Assembly (NCBI RefSeq): GCF_002849715.1
Contig: NZ_CP018863.1
Coordinates: 434,001 to 498,000 of the forward strand
DNA: 64,000 nucleotides
Direction: 5' to 3'
Origin: Arthrobacter crystallopoietes
GTDB lineage: Bacteria > Actinomycetota > Actinomycetes > Actinomycetales > Micrococcaceae
Each line of letters begins with the position of its first letter. The stretch's first letter is position 1. The notes below the pieces were generated by a model, which worked only from the letters and a program-made list of their open reading frames with translations, ran no database searches and had not been told where the DNA came from. Shown piece by piece: positions 41,934 to 50,791 of this stretch. Position numbers and translations under genes: made by a program.

Positions 41934-43835
41934 TCAGCTGGGAGTTACCTGAGGCAGTGTCCGGGGCCGCTCGGGCAGCCGGGCACGCAGCGCTGCTCCC
42001 ACCGTCTCCGATATTCCGGCATGCAGTTGCCGCAGCGCTGCCCGGTCCGTGCGGACCTCAAGGATGCTCCGGCCTGCCACCGGCTCCCGTAGCGCGTCCC
42101 CCAGCCCGGCTTCATCCTCCACCAGCCGGTAGCCCACTCCGTAGGCTGCGGCGATGGCGGAGAGATCCACTTGGTGCGGGGTGCCGAAGAGGCGTTCGAC
42201 GGCGGCGCTGTAGTCAGCGCGTCCGCCCACCTCGCCGTGTTCGAGCAGCGAGAAGATGCCGCCGCCGGCATCGTTGACGACGACGATCCGCAGGTCCGGT
42301 TCCGCTTCGCCGTTGCCGAGGAACAGGCCGGTGGCATCGTGCAGGAAGGTCAGGTCCCCCAGCAGGACGGTGGTCGGCCGGCCCGCACCCAGAGCGATAC
42401 CCGAGGCCGTCGAAATGGTTCCGTCGATGCCGGCCAAACCGCGGTTGGCGTGGACGAACGCCGCTGGCACCGCCGCCGGAGTGCCCATGAGATCAACATC
42501 GCGGATCGGGTTGGAGGAACCGAGCACCAGCCGGCCCTGGGCAGCGGCCCAGACCGCCCGGCCCACATGCAGTCCGGTGAGGCCCGGTGCCTGGTCCAGC
42601 AGTTTTCCGATGGCCGGCATGGCTGCGGCAGCGGCGTCCTGCCAGCGCTCCAGCCACCCGGCCGGGCCGGTCCCGGAGAAGGTGGAGAGTTCCGCCGGTT
42701 CGCCGATGATCCGTTCCCGGCGCCGACCGGGTTCGAACCAGGCCACGGGTTCGGGCATGAACAGTGCCGTTTGGACGTCCGACATGGCCAGCAGGGCGGC
42801 AACCGGCCGGGAGAGCGTCGGCCGGCCGAAGACGACGGCTCGCTCGATGTCCCTACCCAGATGCCCCAGCAGCAGCCGGTACGCCGCGATGGCGTTGGGA
42901 CCGAACCGCGCATTCGACGACGGCTCGGCCAGCAGCGGCAGCCGGTGCGCTCGGGCGAAAGCCTCCGCCTGGGCGCCGGCACCGTGGCCTGCAATCACTA
43001 CGGTCCGCCGCTCCTCCGCCGATTCCGCCGTCGGTGCCGCTACGGCGGCGGGCGCGGCCTTGGCGGACTCCGTCCCCAGGACTGCTGGCTCCGGCAGCGC
43101 GGCCGGTGGCTGCCGAAGCTCCGGCGCCTCCTGATGCTCCTGCCCTTGCTGTACCCCTGCGGCAGGTGCGCCCGCCCGCGAACCCGGGGCCCCGCCGTCG
43201 TTCATTGCCGGCACCAGCGGATCGCGGAACGCCAAGTTGATGTGCACCGGGCCCACGGCGCCCTGATGATGATCCGCGCCATGCTGGCCTTGGTGTCCCT
43301 GCGACGGCGTGGCGGTCAAGGTGTGCGTGGCCTGCACCGTCTCCACCGGAGCGACCGGGATGCCCTTGCCCGCCAGCAAACCGGCGTTGATGGCCTCGGC
43401 AGGATCCTCGCCCGCGGCCACGTCCACTGCGTAGCGGACGTGGCGGCCGAAAATGCCCGGCTGGCTGGTGGTCTGGTTGGCACCCGTGCCGCGCAGCTCC
43501 TCCGGCCGGTCCGCCGTGAGCACCACCAGCTCGACGCCGGCGTGGTTAGCTTCCATGACGGCCGGCAGGAGTTCCCCGACGGCGGTGCCCGACGTCGTCA
43601 CCACCGGCACCGGGCGCAAGGATCCCAGCGAGAGGCCCAGCGCGGTGAAGGCCGCGGCCCGCTCATCAATCCGCACGTGCAGCCGCAGCTCCCCGCGGGC
43701 CTCGGACTCGGCGAGCGCGTAAGCCAGCGGAGCGCTGCGCGAACCCGGCGAAATCACCACATCTCGCACCCCGCCGTCCAGCAGGGCGCTGACAGCGGAG
43801 CGGGCGGCATCGAGGGATTTCAGTTCAACGGTCAC
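41934..43835 (-). CDS. menD: 2-succinyl-5-enolpyruvyl-6-hydroxy-3-cyclohexene-1-carboxylate synthase
   Basis: 633 aa, GTG start. ThDP enzyme: VVISPGSRSAPLAYAL at the start with the conserved SPGSRS, RIDERAAAF catalytic Glu region, ANQTTSQPGIFG, and the ThDP/Mg loop LLGDLTFLHDATGL with ND partner IVVVNDAGGGIFS. Longer than the usual 550-580 aa: two low-complexity inserts, one His/Gln-rich just before GPVHINLAFRDPL (about 190-215) and one Ala/Pro/Glu-rich after it (about 225-290). Condenses isochorismate and 2-oxoglutarate. Other men genes flank at both sides. Confidence 0.93.
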   Translation of the reverse strand: MTVELKSLDAARSAVSALLDGGVRDVVISPGSRSAPLAYALAESEARGELRLHVRIDERAAAFTALGLSLGSLRPVPVVTTSGTAVGELLPAVMEANHAGVELVVLTADRPEELRGTGANQTTSQPGIFGRHVRYAVDVAAGEDPAEAINAGLLAGKGIPVAPVETVQATHTLTATPSQGHQGQHGADHHQGAVGPVHINLAFRDPLVPAMNDGGAPGSRAGAPAAGVQQGQEHQEAPELRQPPAALPEPAVLGTESAKAAPAAVAAPTAESAEERRTVVIAGHGAGAQAEAFARAHRLPLLAEPSSNARFGPNAIAAYRLLLGHLGRDIERAVVFGRPTLSRPVAALLAMSDVQTALFMPEPVAWFEPGRRRERIIGEPAELSTFSGTGPAGWLERWQDAAAAAMPAIGKLLDQAPGLTGLHVGRAVWAAAQGRLVLGSSNPIRDVDLMGTPAAVPAAFVHANRGLAGIDGTISTASGIALGAGRPTTVLLGDLTFLHDATGLFLGNGEAEPDLRIVVVNDAGGGIFSLLEHGEVGGRADYSAAVERLFGTPHQVDLSAIAAAYGVGYRLVEDEAGLGDALREPVAGRSILEVRTDRAALRQLHAGISETVGAALRARLPERPRTLPQVTPS

Positions 43836-43852
43836 CTGTCCATCCTAGGCAG

Positions 43853-43884
43853 ACGGCCGCGCCCACCAAGGTGGACGCGGCCGT
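43853..43884 (-). terminator. Hairpin downstream of phoX
   Basis: Long inverted repeat with arms ACGGCCGCGCCCACC (43853-43867) and GGTGGACGCGGCCGT (43870-43884), one C/A mismatch and a very short loop. Lies 13 bases after the phoX stop and before the menD start region. Confidence 0.65.
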
Positions 43885-43896
43885 AGGCACTAGCTG

Positions 43897-45969
43897 CTAG
43901 CGGCCGACGAAGCCGTTCTTGCCCTTGAACATCTGGATCACGGCCGGGCGGGGCAGACCGCCCTTGCCCGACGGCGTGCCGGCCGGCAGGTAATCCGGGA
44001 ACAGCGAGCGCTGCTTGTCCCAGGAACCGTCCTCGCCCGGATGCTGGACCGCCACGAAGACCAGGCCGTCCTCATCATGGATGACCGGGCCGCAGGTTTC
44101 GGCATCGATCGGAACCGCCATGAACTGCTCCACCTTGCCCATCTCGGGGCCTTCCATCGTGACGCGGTACAGGGCGTCATTGCGCTGGATGGTGCCGGGC
44201 TGGCCGTCGGTGGAGATCCACAGGTTGCCGGCCGAGTCGAACGCCAGGTTGTCCGGGCAGGAGAGCGGCTGGACCTGGTCGGCCGGGTAGCCGTTGAAGT
44301 ACACGCTCTCGTCCATCTCGGGGTCACCGGCGACCAGCAGCAGCTTCCACGCAAACTGGGTGGAGGTCTGGTCCCCGGTCTCGGTCATCTCGACGATGTG
44401 CCCGTGGCGGTTGTTGGCCCGCGGGTTCGGCTCGTCGGCCTGGGCGGCGGTGCGGTTGATGTTGTTGGTGCAGGCCACGTAGATCTTGCCGTTGACCGGG
44501 TTGATCTCCACGTCCTCCGGGCGGTCCATCTTGGTGGCGCCCATCTTGTCCGCGGCAAGCCTGGTGTAGACCAGGACCTGGTCGACCTCCATGTCCGGCA
44601 CCAGCGACTCGTTGTTGCGGGTCAGCTGGATCCAGTGGCCCACGCCGTCGAACGCACCGTCGCTGGGCAGCACGCCGGAACCGTCAATCTGGTTCGCCGG
44701 GGAGTTGCCGGAGAAGCTGGCCACGTACAGGTCGCCCTCCGTCAGCAGCGACATGTTGTGCTTCTTGTCGCCCTCGCGGTACGTGTCCTTGGAAACGAAC
44801 TTGTAGAGGTAGTCGAAGCGCTCGTCATCGCCCGAGTAGGACACCGCGTGGCCGGACTTGGCGATGGTGACGTTGGCGCCCTCGTGCTTGAAGCGGCCCA
44901 GCGCGGTGTGTTTGCGCGGCGTGGACGTCGGATCGAACGGATCCACTTCCACGATCCAGCCGAAACGATTGTCCTCGTTCTTGCCGTCAGGGGTGTCCGT
45001 GTCGAAGCGGGGTTCCTCGACGTGCCAGCCGCGTGACGGATTGGTGTTCGTGAGACCGTAGCGGCGCTGTTCATCCGTCGGCGCCGAGACCTTGAAGTAC
45101 TGGTTGAAGTTCTCTTCGCCGGAGAGGATGGTGCCCCAGGGTGTGGTGCCGCCGGCGCAGTTGTTCTGCGTGCCCAGCACCACGCGTCCGCTCGCATCCG
45201 CCTTGGTCTTGAGCAGGTCCGAGCCCGCGGCAGGGCCGGTCAGCTCGTACTCGGTGTCCATCAGGAAGCGGCGGTTCAGCTTCGCCCCGCGGACGTACTT
45301 CCACGGCTGGCCCTTGCCCTTGCGCTCCACCTCGACCACGGACAGACCGTGCGCGGCCATGGCGGTCTTGCGGACCTGGCTGATATCCATGTCCGGCGGG
45401 AACATGATGTTCTCGTTGGTGTATTCGTGGTTCGAGAACAGCACGCCGCGCTTGCCGTTGCTGCCCTGGATCTCGATGATGTCCAGGTAGTCGCAGTTGT
45501 AGCCGAACTGGCCCGCCTGCGACTCCGGCGTCTGGTTCTCCGGGTCGAACTCGGCCGAATCGTGGAACAGCGGATCGCCCCAGCGGATGACCGGCTCCCA
45601 GTTGTAGCCCTTGGGCACAACCACGTCATCCACCGTGTTCGCCACGCCGTCGATGCCCGCGAACTTCAGCTTGCTCGCGTTGCCGGAGCCGAAACCCTTC
45701 TTGGCCGCGGGCGCCAGGCCGGCCGCGGAGCCGCTGGCCGCTGCCGCTCCCCCGCCGAACATCAGCGCCACCATGCCGGCACCGCTGACGCCGAGCATGT
45801 TCCGCCGGGAGAATTCGGCAGAGACGATGTCGCGGAAGTAGTTGTTGTCCGAGGTATTGCACACGCCCTTGGCGCAGGCATTGTCGCACTTGAGCGCACA
45901 GGTCATGGCGCTGCGCTTGCCGGAGGTATGTCCCAGCATCGGCAGCAGGCGTTTTTTCAGATCAGACAC
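43897..45969 (-). CDS. PhoX-family alkaline phosphatase (DUF839), Tat-exported
   Basis: 690 aa from GTG 45969, preferred because GGAAGG sits exactly 8 bases upstream; ATG 46014 would add 15 residues. N-terminal part has TCALKCDNACAKGVCNTSDN, a Cys-rich lead typical of actinobacterial PhoX, then a Tat motif FSRRNMLGVSGAGM at about 52. The large beta-propeller follows, with RWGDPLFHDS, VLFSNHEYTNE, SGEENFNQYF and RPEDVEINPVNGKIYV. Known PhoX enzymes are calcium/iron phosphatases induced by phosphate starvation. Transcribed alone. Confidence 0.9.
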   Translation of the reverse strand: MSDLKKRLLPMLGHTSGKRSAMTCALKCDNACAKGVCNTSDNNYFRDIVSAEFSRRNMLGVSGAGMVALMFGGGAAAASGSAAGLAPAAKKGFGSGNASKLKFAGIDGVANTVDDVVVPKGYNWEPVIRWGDPLFHDSAEFDPENQTPESQAGQFGYNCDYLDIIEIQGSNGKRGVLFSNHEYTNENIMFPPDMDISQVRKTAMAAHGLSVVEVERKGKGQPWKYVRGAKLNRRFLMDTEYELTGPAAGSDLLKTKADASGRVVLGTQNNCAGGTTPWGTILSGEENFNQYFKVSAPTDEQRRYGLTNTNPSRGWHVEEPRFDTDTPDGKNEDNRFGWIVEVDPFDPTSTPRKHTALGRFKHEGANVTIAKSGHAVSYSGDDERFDYLYKFVSKDTYREGDKKHNMSLLTEGDLYVASFSGNSPANQIDGSGVLPSDGAFDGVGHWIQLTRNNESLVPDMEVDQVLVYTRLAADKMGATKMDRPEDVEINPVNGKIYVACTNNINRTAAQADEPNPRANNRHGHIVEMTETGDQTSTQFAWKLLLVAGDPEMDESVYFNGYPADQVQPLSCPDNLAFDSAGNLWISTDGQPGTIQRNDALYRVTMEGPEMGKVEQFMAVPIDAETCGPVIHDEDGLVFVAVQHPGEDGSWDKQRSLFPDYLPAGTPSGKGGLPRPAVIQMFKGKNGFVGR

Positions 45970-46059
45970 TTCAGAGGCCTTCCACATCGAACGGTTGCGA
46001 ACGGCTTTCACCATTTCAGCGCAATCCGACCAACAGGCCGAGGCTAAGTAAACGCAAAA

Positions 46060-46117
46060 CAAACAAACAACGACGGCGGGGCGAACCCTCCGCGGTCGAG
46101 CCCGGCCTTCGCCGTCC
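46060..46117 (-). terminator. Probable intrinsic terminator of menC
   Basis: On the minus strand GACGGCGAA pairs with TTCGCC and GCCGTC across a GC-rich loop, and is followed by a T-rich run (GTTGTTTGTTTGTTTT). It begins about 60 bases after the menC stop. One of the few hairpins here with a U-tract. The same stretch must also contain the phoX promoter. Confidence 0.5.
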
Positions 46118-46174
46118 GGCCCTTTCCTGGCACATCAACCGTCATCTCCCGTCCGGCCACCCCACTCGATCCCG

Positions 46175-47194
46175 CTACCTCGCGGCTGCCACCTCGGCCA
46201 GGGTCCTATAGGTGCGTTCGAGCCGATCGGTCCACCACTGCTGCCGCTCGGCCGGTGCCGCGTACCGTTCCAGCAGATCCTCGTCCACGTCCACCTGGCG
46301 CACTGGCAATTCGCCGCCGGCCGGCACCAGGGGCCGGTCCGTCACGTCGCCGTCCATCAGCGAGACCGTGGCCAGGCCGCAGGCGTAGGGCAGTTCGGGC
46401 AGCGCCGCGGCCAGCGCGACGCCGGCGCTGATCCCCACGGAGGAGTCCAAGGCGGAACTGACGACGGCGGGCAGGCCGGCCTGCGCGACGATATCCAGCG
46501 CCCGGCGCACCCCGCCCAGCGGTTGTGCCTTGACCACGATCAGGTCCGCCGCCTCTTCCCGGGCCACCAGGAGCGGGTCGCTTTCCTTACGCACACTCTC
46601 GTCCGCAGCAATCAGGGTGCCAATGCCGCGCCGCCGGAGCTCAAGGCGCACCTGCCGCAGGCCATCGATGTCCGGGGCGGGCTGCTCGGCATATTCGAGC
46701 CCATACTCGGCCAGAAGGGTCAAGGCTTCGACGGCGGTGGGAACGTCCCAGCCACCGTTGGCATCCACCCGCAGGGCCGAACCCGGTGCGGCCGCCGATA
46801 CCGCCGCCACCCGGGCAACATCATCCTCGAGGCTCTGGCCCCGCTCGGCGACCTTGATCTTGACCGTCTTCGGTCCGTCATAGCGCGCCAGCACCGCCGG
46901 TACGTCCTCCGGGGCAACCGCGGGAACGGTGGCATTAACGGGCACGCTGGTGCGAACCGGTTCGGGGAAACCCTGCCAGCCCGCTTCCAAAGCCGCACGC
47001 AGCCACGAAGCGGCCTCGCCGTCGTCGTACTCGGTAAAAGGAGAGAATTCAGCCCAGCCCGCAGGGCCGTTGAAGAGCATCACCTCGCGCCGAAGCACCC
47101 CGCGGAATTTCACTTTCATGGGCAGCGACACCACCCGCGCCGTGGCCAGCAGCTCGTCCAGGGTCGGCATCCTAAAGGGCTCAGTCGTCACCAT
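46175..47194 (-). CDS. menC: o-Succinylbenzoate synthase
   Basis: 339 aa, enolase-superfamily member. VKIKVAERG holds the catalytic Lys pair (near residue 112), RVDANGGWD the first metal Asp, YAEQP the Glu, ADESV the third metal ligand, and VVKAQPLGG the second catalytic Lys. The barrel end has SSALDSSVG. Dehydrates SHCHC to o-succinylbenzoate in menaquinone synthesis. The start could also be a few codons downstream (MPTLDELL). Confidence 0.9.
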   Translation of the reverse strand: MVTTEPFRMPTLDELLATARVVSLPMKVKFRGVLRREVMLFNGPAGWAEFSPFTEYDDGEAASWLRAALEAGWQGFPEPVRTSVPVNATVPAVAPEDVPAVLARYDGPKTVKIKVAERGQSLEDDVARVAAVSAAAPGSALRVDANGGWDVPTAVEALTLLAEYGLEYAEQPAPDIDGLRQVRLELRRRGIGTLIAADESVRKESDPLLVAREEAADLIVVKAQPLGGVRRALDIVAQAGLPAVVSSALDSSVGISAGVALAAALPELPYACGLATVSLMDGDVTDRPLVPAGGELPVRQVDVDEDLLERYAAPAERQQWWTDRLERTYRTLAEVAAAR

Positions 47195-47267
47195 TCCACT
47201 CTACGCCGGGGGCACGAGGGCGCGGCCTTCGGCATCCGTCCAGCAAATTATGCGACCCTTGAAGGCG

Positions 47268-48176
47268 ATGACTAACCAGCAGAAGCGCATGGCCCGGCCC
47301 GCCGCCGGCCGACGGGCGGGCAGAAGTCCCATCCTGTTCTGGCTCGGCGCCGTCCTCTGCGTAGCCGCGTTTGCCTTCACGTACTACGCCTTTGTCCGCA
47401 CCACCTTGGGCCAGTTCGCGGACGAATCCGCCTGGGCCGAAGCCGAAGTAGGCTGGCAGTTGGGCCGCGGGGTCTTCCTCGACTTCCTGGACCTGCTGCC
47501 GGATATCTCGGTGGCGCTCGCCGCCGTCGTCCTCCTGGTGGTGGCGCTCGCCCGGCGCCGCTGGCGGGCGGCCGGGATCGCCGTGGGCGTGGTTGCTGCC
47601 TCGGCCGCCAGCACCTGGATCCTGAAGAACCTCATCCTGGACCGGCCCGATCGCGGTGTGCCCACGCTGGAACACAACTCCCTGCCCTCTGGCCACACCA
47701 CTATTGCGGCGGCCGCGGCGATGGCCATTTTCCTGGTGGTATCGCCCCGCTGGCGCCCCTTCGCCGCCGCAGCAGGCGGCGCCTATGCAGTGCTCGCGGG
47801 TGCGGCCACGCTGATCAATGGCTGGCACCGTCCGGCCGACGTGGTCGCGGCGTTCCTGGTGGCGGGGTTCTGGGCCCTGGTCGCCGGCCCGCTGGTGCTG
47901 CGTTCGGGCGACGGCTGGAACTTCTTCCACGGCTACGGCAGCCACTGGTCGTCCTCGCCCGTATGGCCGCGGCTGTGCTGGCTGCTGGCGTTCCTGGGGC
48001 TGGGCCTGGCCGCGGCGCTCTACTGGTTTATCCAGCAAATTGGCGCCGCACCAACGCCAGGCGACGGGCGGCTGCCGCTGTTCTTCTGGGCCGGGATGGG
48101 CTTAATCGTCGGCGCCGGCATGTTGCTCAGCGCCCTGCTGATTTGGCTCTTCAGCTTCCAGTCCCGCCGGAAATAA
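47268..48176 (+). CDS. PAP2-family phosphatase
   Basis: 302 aa from ATG 47268 with GAAGG upstream; an upstream in-frame reading is antisense to menC. Seven or so membrane helices. The three phosphatase motifs are visible: KNLILDRPDRG (near 122), LPSGHTT (near 138) and INGWHRPADV (near 183, with the catalytic His). Family acts on phosphatidic acid or undecaprenyl-diphosphate-like lipids at the membrane. Its last 26 bases overlap the convergent MFS gene. Confidence 0.88.
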   Translation: MTNQQKRMARPAAGRRAGRSPILFWLGAVLCVAAFAFTYYAFVRTTLGQFADESAWAEAEVGWQLGRGVFLDFLDLLPDISVALAAVVLLVVALARRRWRAAGIAVGVVAASAASTWILKNLILDRPDRGVPTLEHNSLPSGHTTIAAAAAMAIFLVVSPRWRPFAAAAGGAYAVLAGAATLINGWHRPADVVAAFLVAGFWALVAGPLVLRSGDGWNFFHGYGSHWSSSPVWPRLCWLLAFLGLGLAAALYWFIQQIGAAPTPGDGRLPLFFWAGMGLIVGAGMLLSALLIWLFSFQSRRK

Positions 48177-49335
48177 CCGGCTCCGGCTCAAGCGGCCCGG
48201 TGCGCGGGATCCAGTAGGCCATGGCCGCCGCGCCCAACAGCCCCAGCCCGGCGGTCACCCAGATCCCGGCGGACAGGGACACCGTGGCCGTCACGAGGCT
48301 GAGCAGCGCGGGCCCGCCCATGATGCCGGTGTCACTGAGCAGGCGCCAGAAGCCGAGGAACTGCGCCCGGCCCACCGGCGGAGCATAGTCCGCGCCGAGG
48401 GTCATGACAATCCCCGAGCCCAGTCCGTTGCCGAGCCCGATCAGCAGCGCCGCGAGCAGGAAGCCCAGCATGGTGGTGGTGAACGGGATCAGGAACAGCG
48501 CTCCACTCATGATAATCAGGAACGGAATGGCCACGGCCAGCCGGCCCTTGAGGTCCATCAACTTTCCGGCCGGGTAGAACACCAGCATGTCCACCGCGCC
48601 GGAGAGGCCGAAAATCACCGACGTCGTCGCCGCATCCAGCCCGATGCTGTCGCCCCACAGCGGGATCACCACATTGCGCGACGCGCGGACGGCCCCGATC
48701 AGCAGGATGCCGATCCCGATGGTCAGGTAAATGCGGCGGTGGCTGCGGGCAATCGAACGCATGCTGGGCCGCGCAGGTCCTTCGCCGTCGCGGTCAGTGC
48801 GGGCCACCTCCAGTTCGGGGACCGTCAGCGAAATTCCCGCAGCCACGAGGAAAGCACCCGCACCCAGCCAGTAGGCGCCTGCGGTTCCGGCCAATCCAAT
48901 AATGACGGCGCCGGCGAACGGACCGATGAACATCCCGATCCGGTGCACGCCGCCGAGAGTGGACAGCGCACGGGCGCGGAAGTGTATCGGCACGGCCTCG
49001 CTCAGGTACGACTGCCGGGCCAGCAGGAATACGGACCCTCCCATGCCGATCAGGAAGACGGCCAGCGCGAAGACCGTGATGTTTGGGGCCACCACCGCCA
49101 GGAACATGGCGGCCGCGCACCACAACGACGCCGCGACCAGCGCCCGCTTCTCACCGAAACGTGCAGTGAGCATCGAGGCCGGGATGTTGGTCACCAGGGA
49201 TCCGACGCCGAGCAGCGTAACCATCAGCGCGGCAAGAGCCACGGTGGCCCCGAGGTCCCTGGCGCTCAGGGCCACTATCGGCAGAATGGCGCCCTGGCCT
49301 ACTCCGTAGAGAAGGGACGGGCCATACGCCGGCAC
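48151..49335 (-). CDS. Major facilitator superfamily transporter
   Basis: 394 aa from GTG 49335, about twelve transmembrane helices. MFS loop motif ARFGEKRALV between helices 2 and 3 and AGKLMDLKGRLAV between 8 and 9. The frame stays open upstream and reads EESFSLRRIAV just before this GTG, which looks like genuine N-terminal protein; a CTG at 49374 behind AAGGGG may be the true start. Drug-efflux-like overall; substrate unknown. It lies 50 bases after the MBL gene on the same strand. Confidence 0.85.
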   Translation of the reverse strand: MPAYGPSLLYGVGQGAILPIVALSARDLGATVALAALMVTLLGVGSLVTNIPASMLTARFGEKRALVAASLWCAAAMFLAVVAPNITVFALAVFLIGMGGSVFLLARQSYLSEAVPIHFRARALSTLGGVHRIGMFIGPFAGAVIIGLAGTAGAYWLGAGAFLVAAGISLTVPELEVARTDRDGEGPARPSMRSIARSHRRIYLTIGIGILLIGAVRASRNVVIPLWGDSIGLDAATTSVIFGLSGAVDMLVFYPAGKLMDLKGRLAVAIPFLIIMSGALFLIPFTTTMLGFLLAALLIGLGNGLGSGIVMTLGADYAPPVGRAQFLGFWRLLSDTGIMGGPALLSLVTATVSLSAGIWVTAGLGLLGAAAMAYWIPRTGPLEPEPVISGGTGS

Positions 49336-49385
49336 AGCAATCCGGCGGAGGCTGAAACTCTCTTCGGGCCTCAGCTCAGCACCCC

Positions 49386-50228
49386 TTAACGAGGTGCTTG
49401 CTTCAGGCGCGTGAGCAGCGCCCGTGACTGGAGCGGGCCGTACGGCAGGATCGGTATCGCCTTCGTGGTGTCCGCGGGCGTGTCCCTGCTGGCCTGCTCA
49501 CCCATTCGGACAGCCAGCGACATGGTCTCCCACATGCTCCTGACGAAAGCATCGCTGACCGTCTGGCCATGGCCAGGCACCAGCACATCGTATTCGTGGC
49601 GCAGACCGGAGATCTTGCGAAGCGTTTCCACCCAGTCGCGCGGGTAGGAATCCTCGAACGCCGGATTCGCCCCCTGCTCCACGAGATCGCCGGCGAAGAG
49701 GGTTGACGGCGTACCCACCAGCAAATCGCCGTCGGTATGGCCCCGGCCCAGGTAGAACAGTTTCACCGGCATGTCGCCGAGGTTCACCGTGACTTCCGTA
49801 TCCACCGGCTTGGTCGGGACACGGATGCGTGTGTGCTCGCCGGTCCCCTCGGCCATCTCGGGTTCCGTCTCCGCTACCTGCTCACGCTGGAGCGAGGCAG
49901 TCTCAGCCATATCGTGCGCGCAGTTGCGGTGCGCATAAAAGTCATGGACGCCGTTGTCCGCGAAGAAGGCGTTGCCGAAGATATGGTCGAAATGCGAATG
50001 GGTGTTGACTACCACCAGCGGCAGTTTCGTTAAGGACCGGACCGCCTTGTAGATCTGTCGTGCCTGCCGCGGGCCCGCCCCGGTGTCGATCACCATGGCT
50101 TTTTGCTTCCCGATCACCAAGCCGCTGTTGAGCGAGTAGCTCCGCGTTCGGATGACATAGTTTCCGGGTGCCACCTGAACGTGCTCGGCCTTGTCCTCGG
50201 TTTGCACGGTCTCGCTCATGCCGGCCAT
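49386..50228 (-). CDS. MBL-fold metallo-hydrolase
   Basis: 280 aa. Metal motif NTHSHFDHIFGN (H-x-H-x-DH) near residue 75, GHTDGDLLV with the third His near 170, LFAGDLVEQG Asp, and VPGHGQTV. The family hydrolyses thioesters, lactones, lactams and related bonds; closest visible group is the glyoxalase II/quinone-degradation type without further resolution. AGGAGG lies 2 bases before the ATG at 50228 and 11 before that at 50219 (MSETVQTE), so the start is uncertain by three codons. Confidence 0.88.
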   Translation of the reverse strand: MAGMSETVQTEDKAEHVQVAPGNYVIRTRSYSLNSGLVIGKQKAMVIDTGAGPRQARQIYKAVRSLTKLPLVVVNTHSHFDHIFGNAFFADNGVHDFYAHRNCAHDMAETASLQREQVAETEPEMAEGTGEHTRIRVPTKPVDTEVTVNLGDMPVKLFYLGRGHTDGDLLVGTPSTLFAGDLVEQGANPAFEDSYPRDWVETLRKISGLRHEYDVLVPGHGQTVSDAFVRSMWETMSLAVRMGEQASRDTPADTTKAIPILPYGPLQSRALLTRLKQAPR

Positions 50229-50382
50229 TTCCTCCTGGATCTGTTCCCGGACGCAGCGTCATTGCGCGCCCAACCCCAACCGTATCGCGGTGAGCGGGAA
50301 GGAAACAGTCACAGACCGGATAGCGCGTAACCGAACAGCCTCGCTCCGGTGGGGTGGGAACGGAAACCGATTTACTGGTCCA

Positions 50383-50589
50383 TCAGTCCCACATATACCC
50401 TTCATGGATCTCGCCAAAGGGGACACGAGGGTCGACCAGCGCCTGGACATGGTGTGACCCCGCGCCACGGATCAGAATCCCATGGTCGCCTTCCGCCACA
50501 GACTCCAGAAATACCGGACGAATGGCGTCTGCCTCCGCGGCACTCAGTCCGGCCAAATACAGTTCGTAGGCCTCAGGAAGAGCTTTCAT
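50383..50589 (-). CDS. Small hypothetical protein, 68 aa
   Basis: 68 aa from ATG 50589: MKALPEAYELYLAGLSAAEAD begins a helical start and the protein ends EGYMWD. Acidic, no TM segment. HGILIRGAGSHHVQALVDP in the middle looks like a folded beta-hairpin. I do not recognise a family. No strong Shine-Dalgarno precedes it, and it lies alone between an MBL gene and the divergent DUF222/HNH gene, so confidence is moderate. Third-position GC and amino-acid composition look protein-coding. Confidence 0.55.
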   Translation of the reverse strand: MKALPEAYELYLAGLSAAEADAIRPVFLESVAEGDHGILIRGAGSHHVQALVDPRVPFGEIHEGYMWD

Positions 50590-50778
50590 GTCACAAGGGT
50601 AGCCCGGGCAATGTCGGCGGTACAGGGATTTGCACGGCCGGGGTTCGGGCCGCCACTGGGTGGTGCCGCGCGAGGCTTCACAGGCGGTCAACAGCTTCGG
50701 CCTTTCCCTCCTACCTAGCGCCACCTTCTGGTTATCCACCGCCACAGGAAACCCTTGTACCCTCCATCACCCTCACAC

Positions 50779-50784
50779 TAGAAT
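50779..50784 (+). promoter_or_regulatory. -10 box for leaderless DUF222/HNH mRNA
   Basis: TAGAAT ends 7 bases before the ATG at 50792, so transcription would start at or next to the start codon, and there is no Shine-Dalgarno. TTGTAC at 50755-50760 is a weak -35 candidate, 18 bases upstream of the hexamer. Confidence 0.5.
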
Positions 50785-50791
50785 CGAAACT

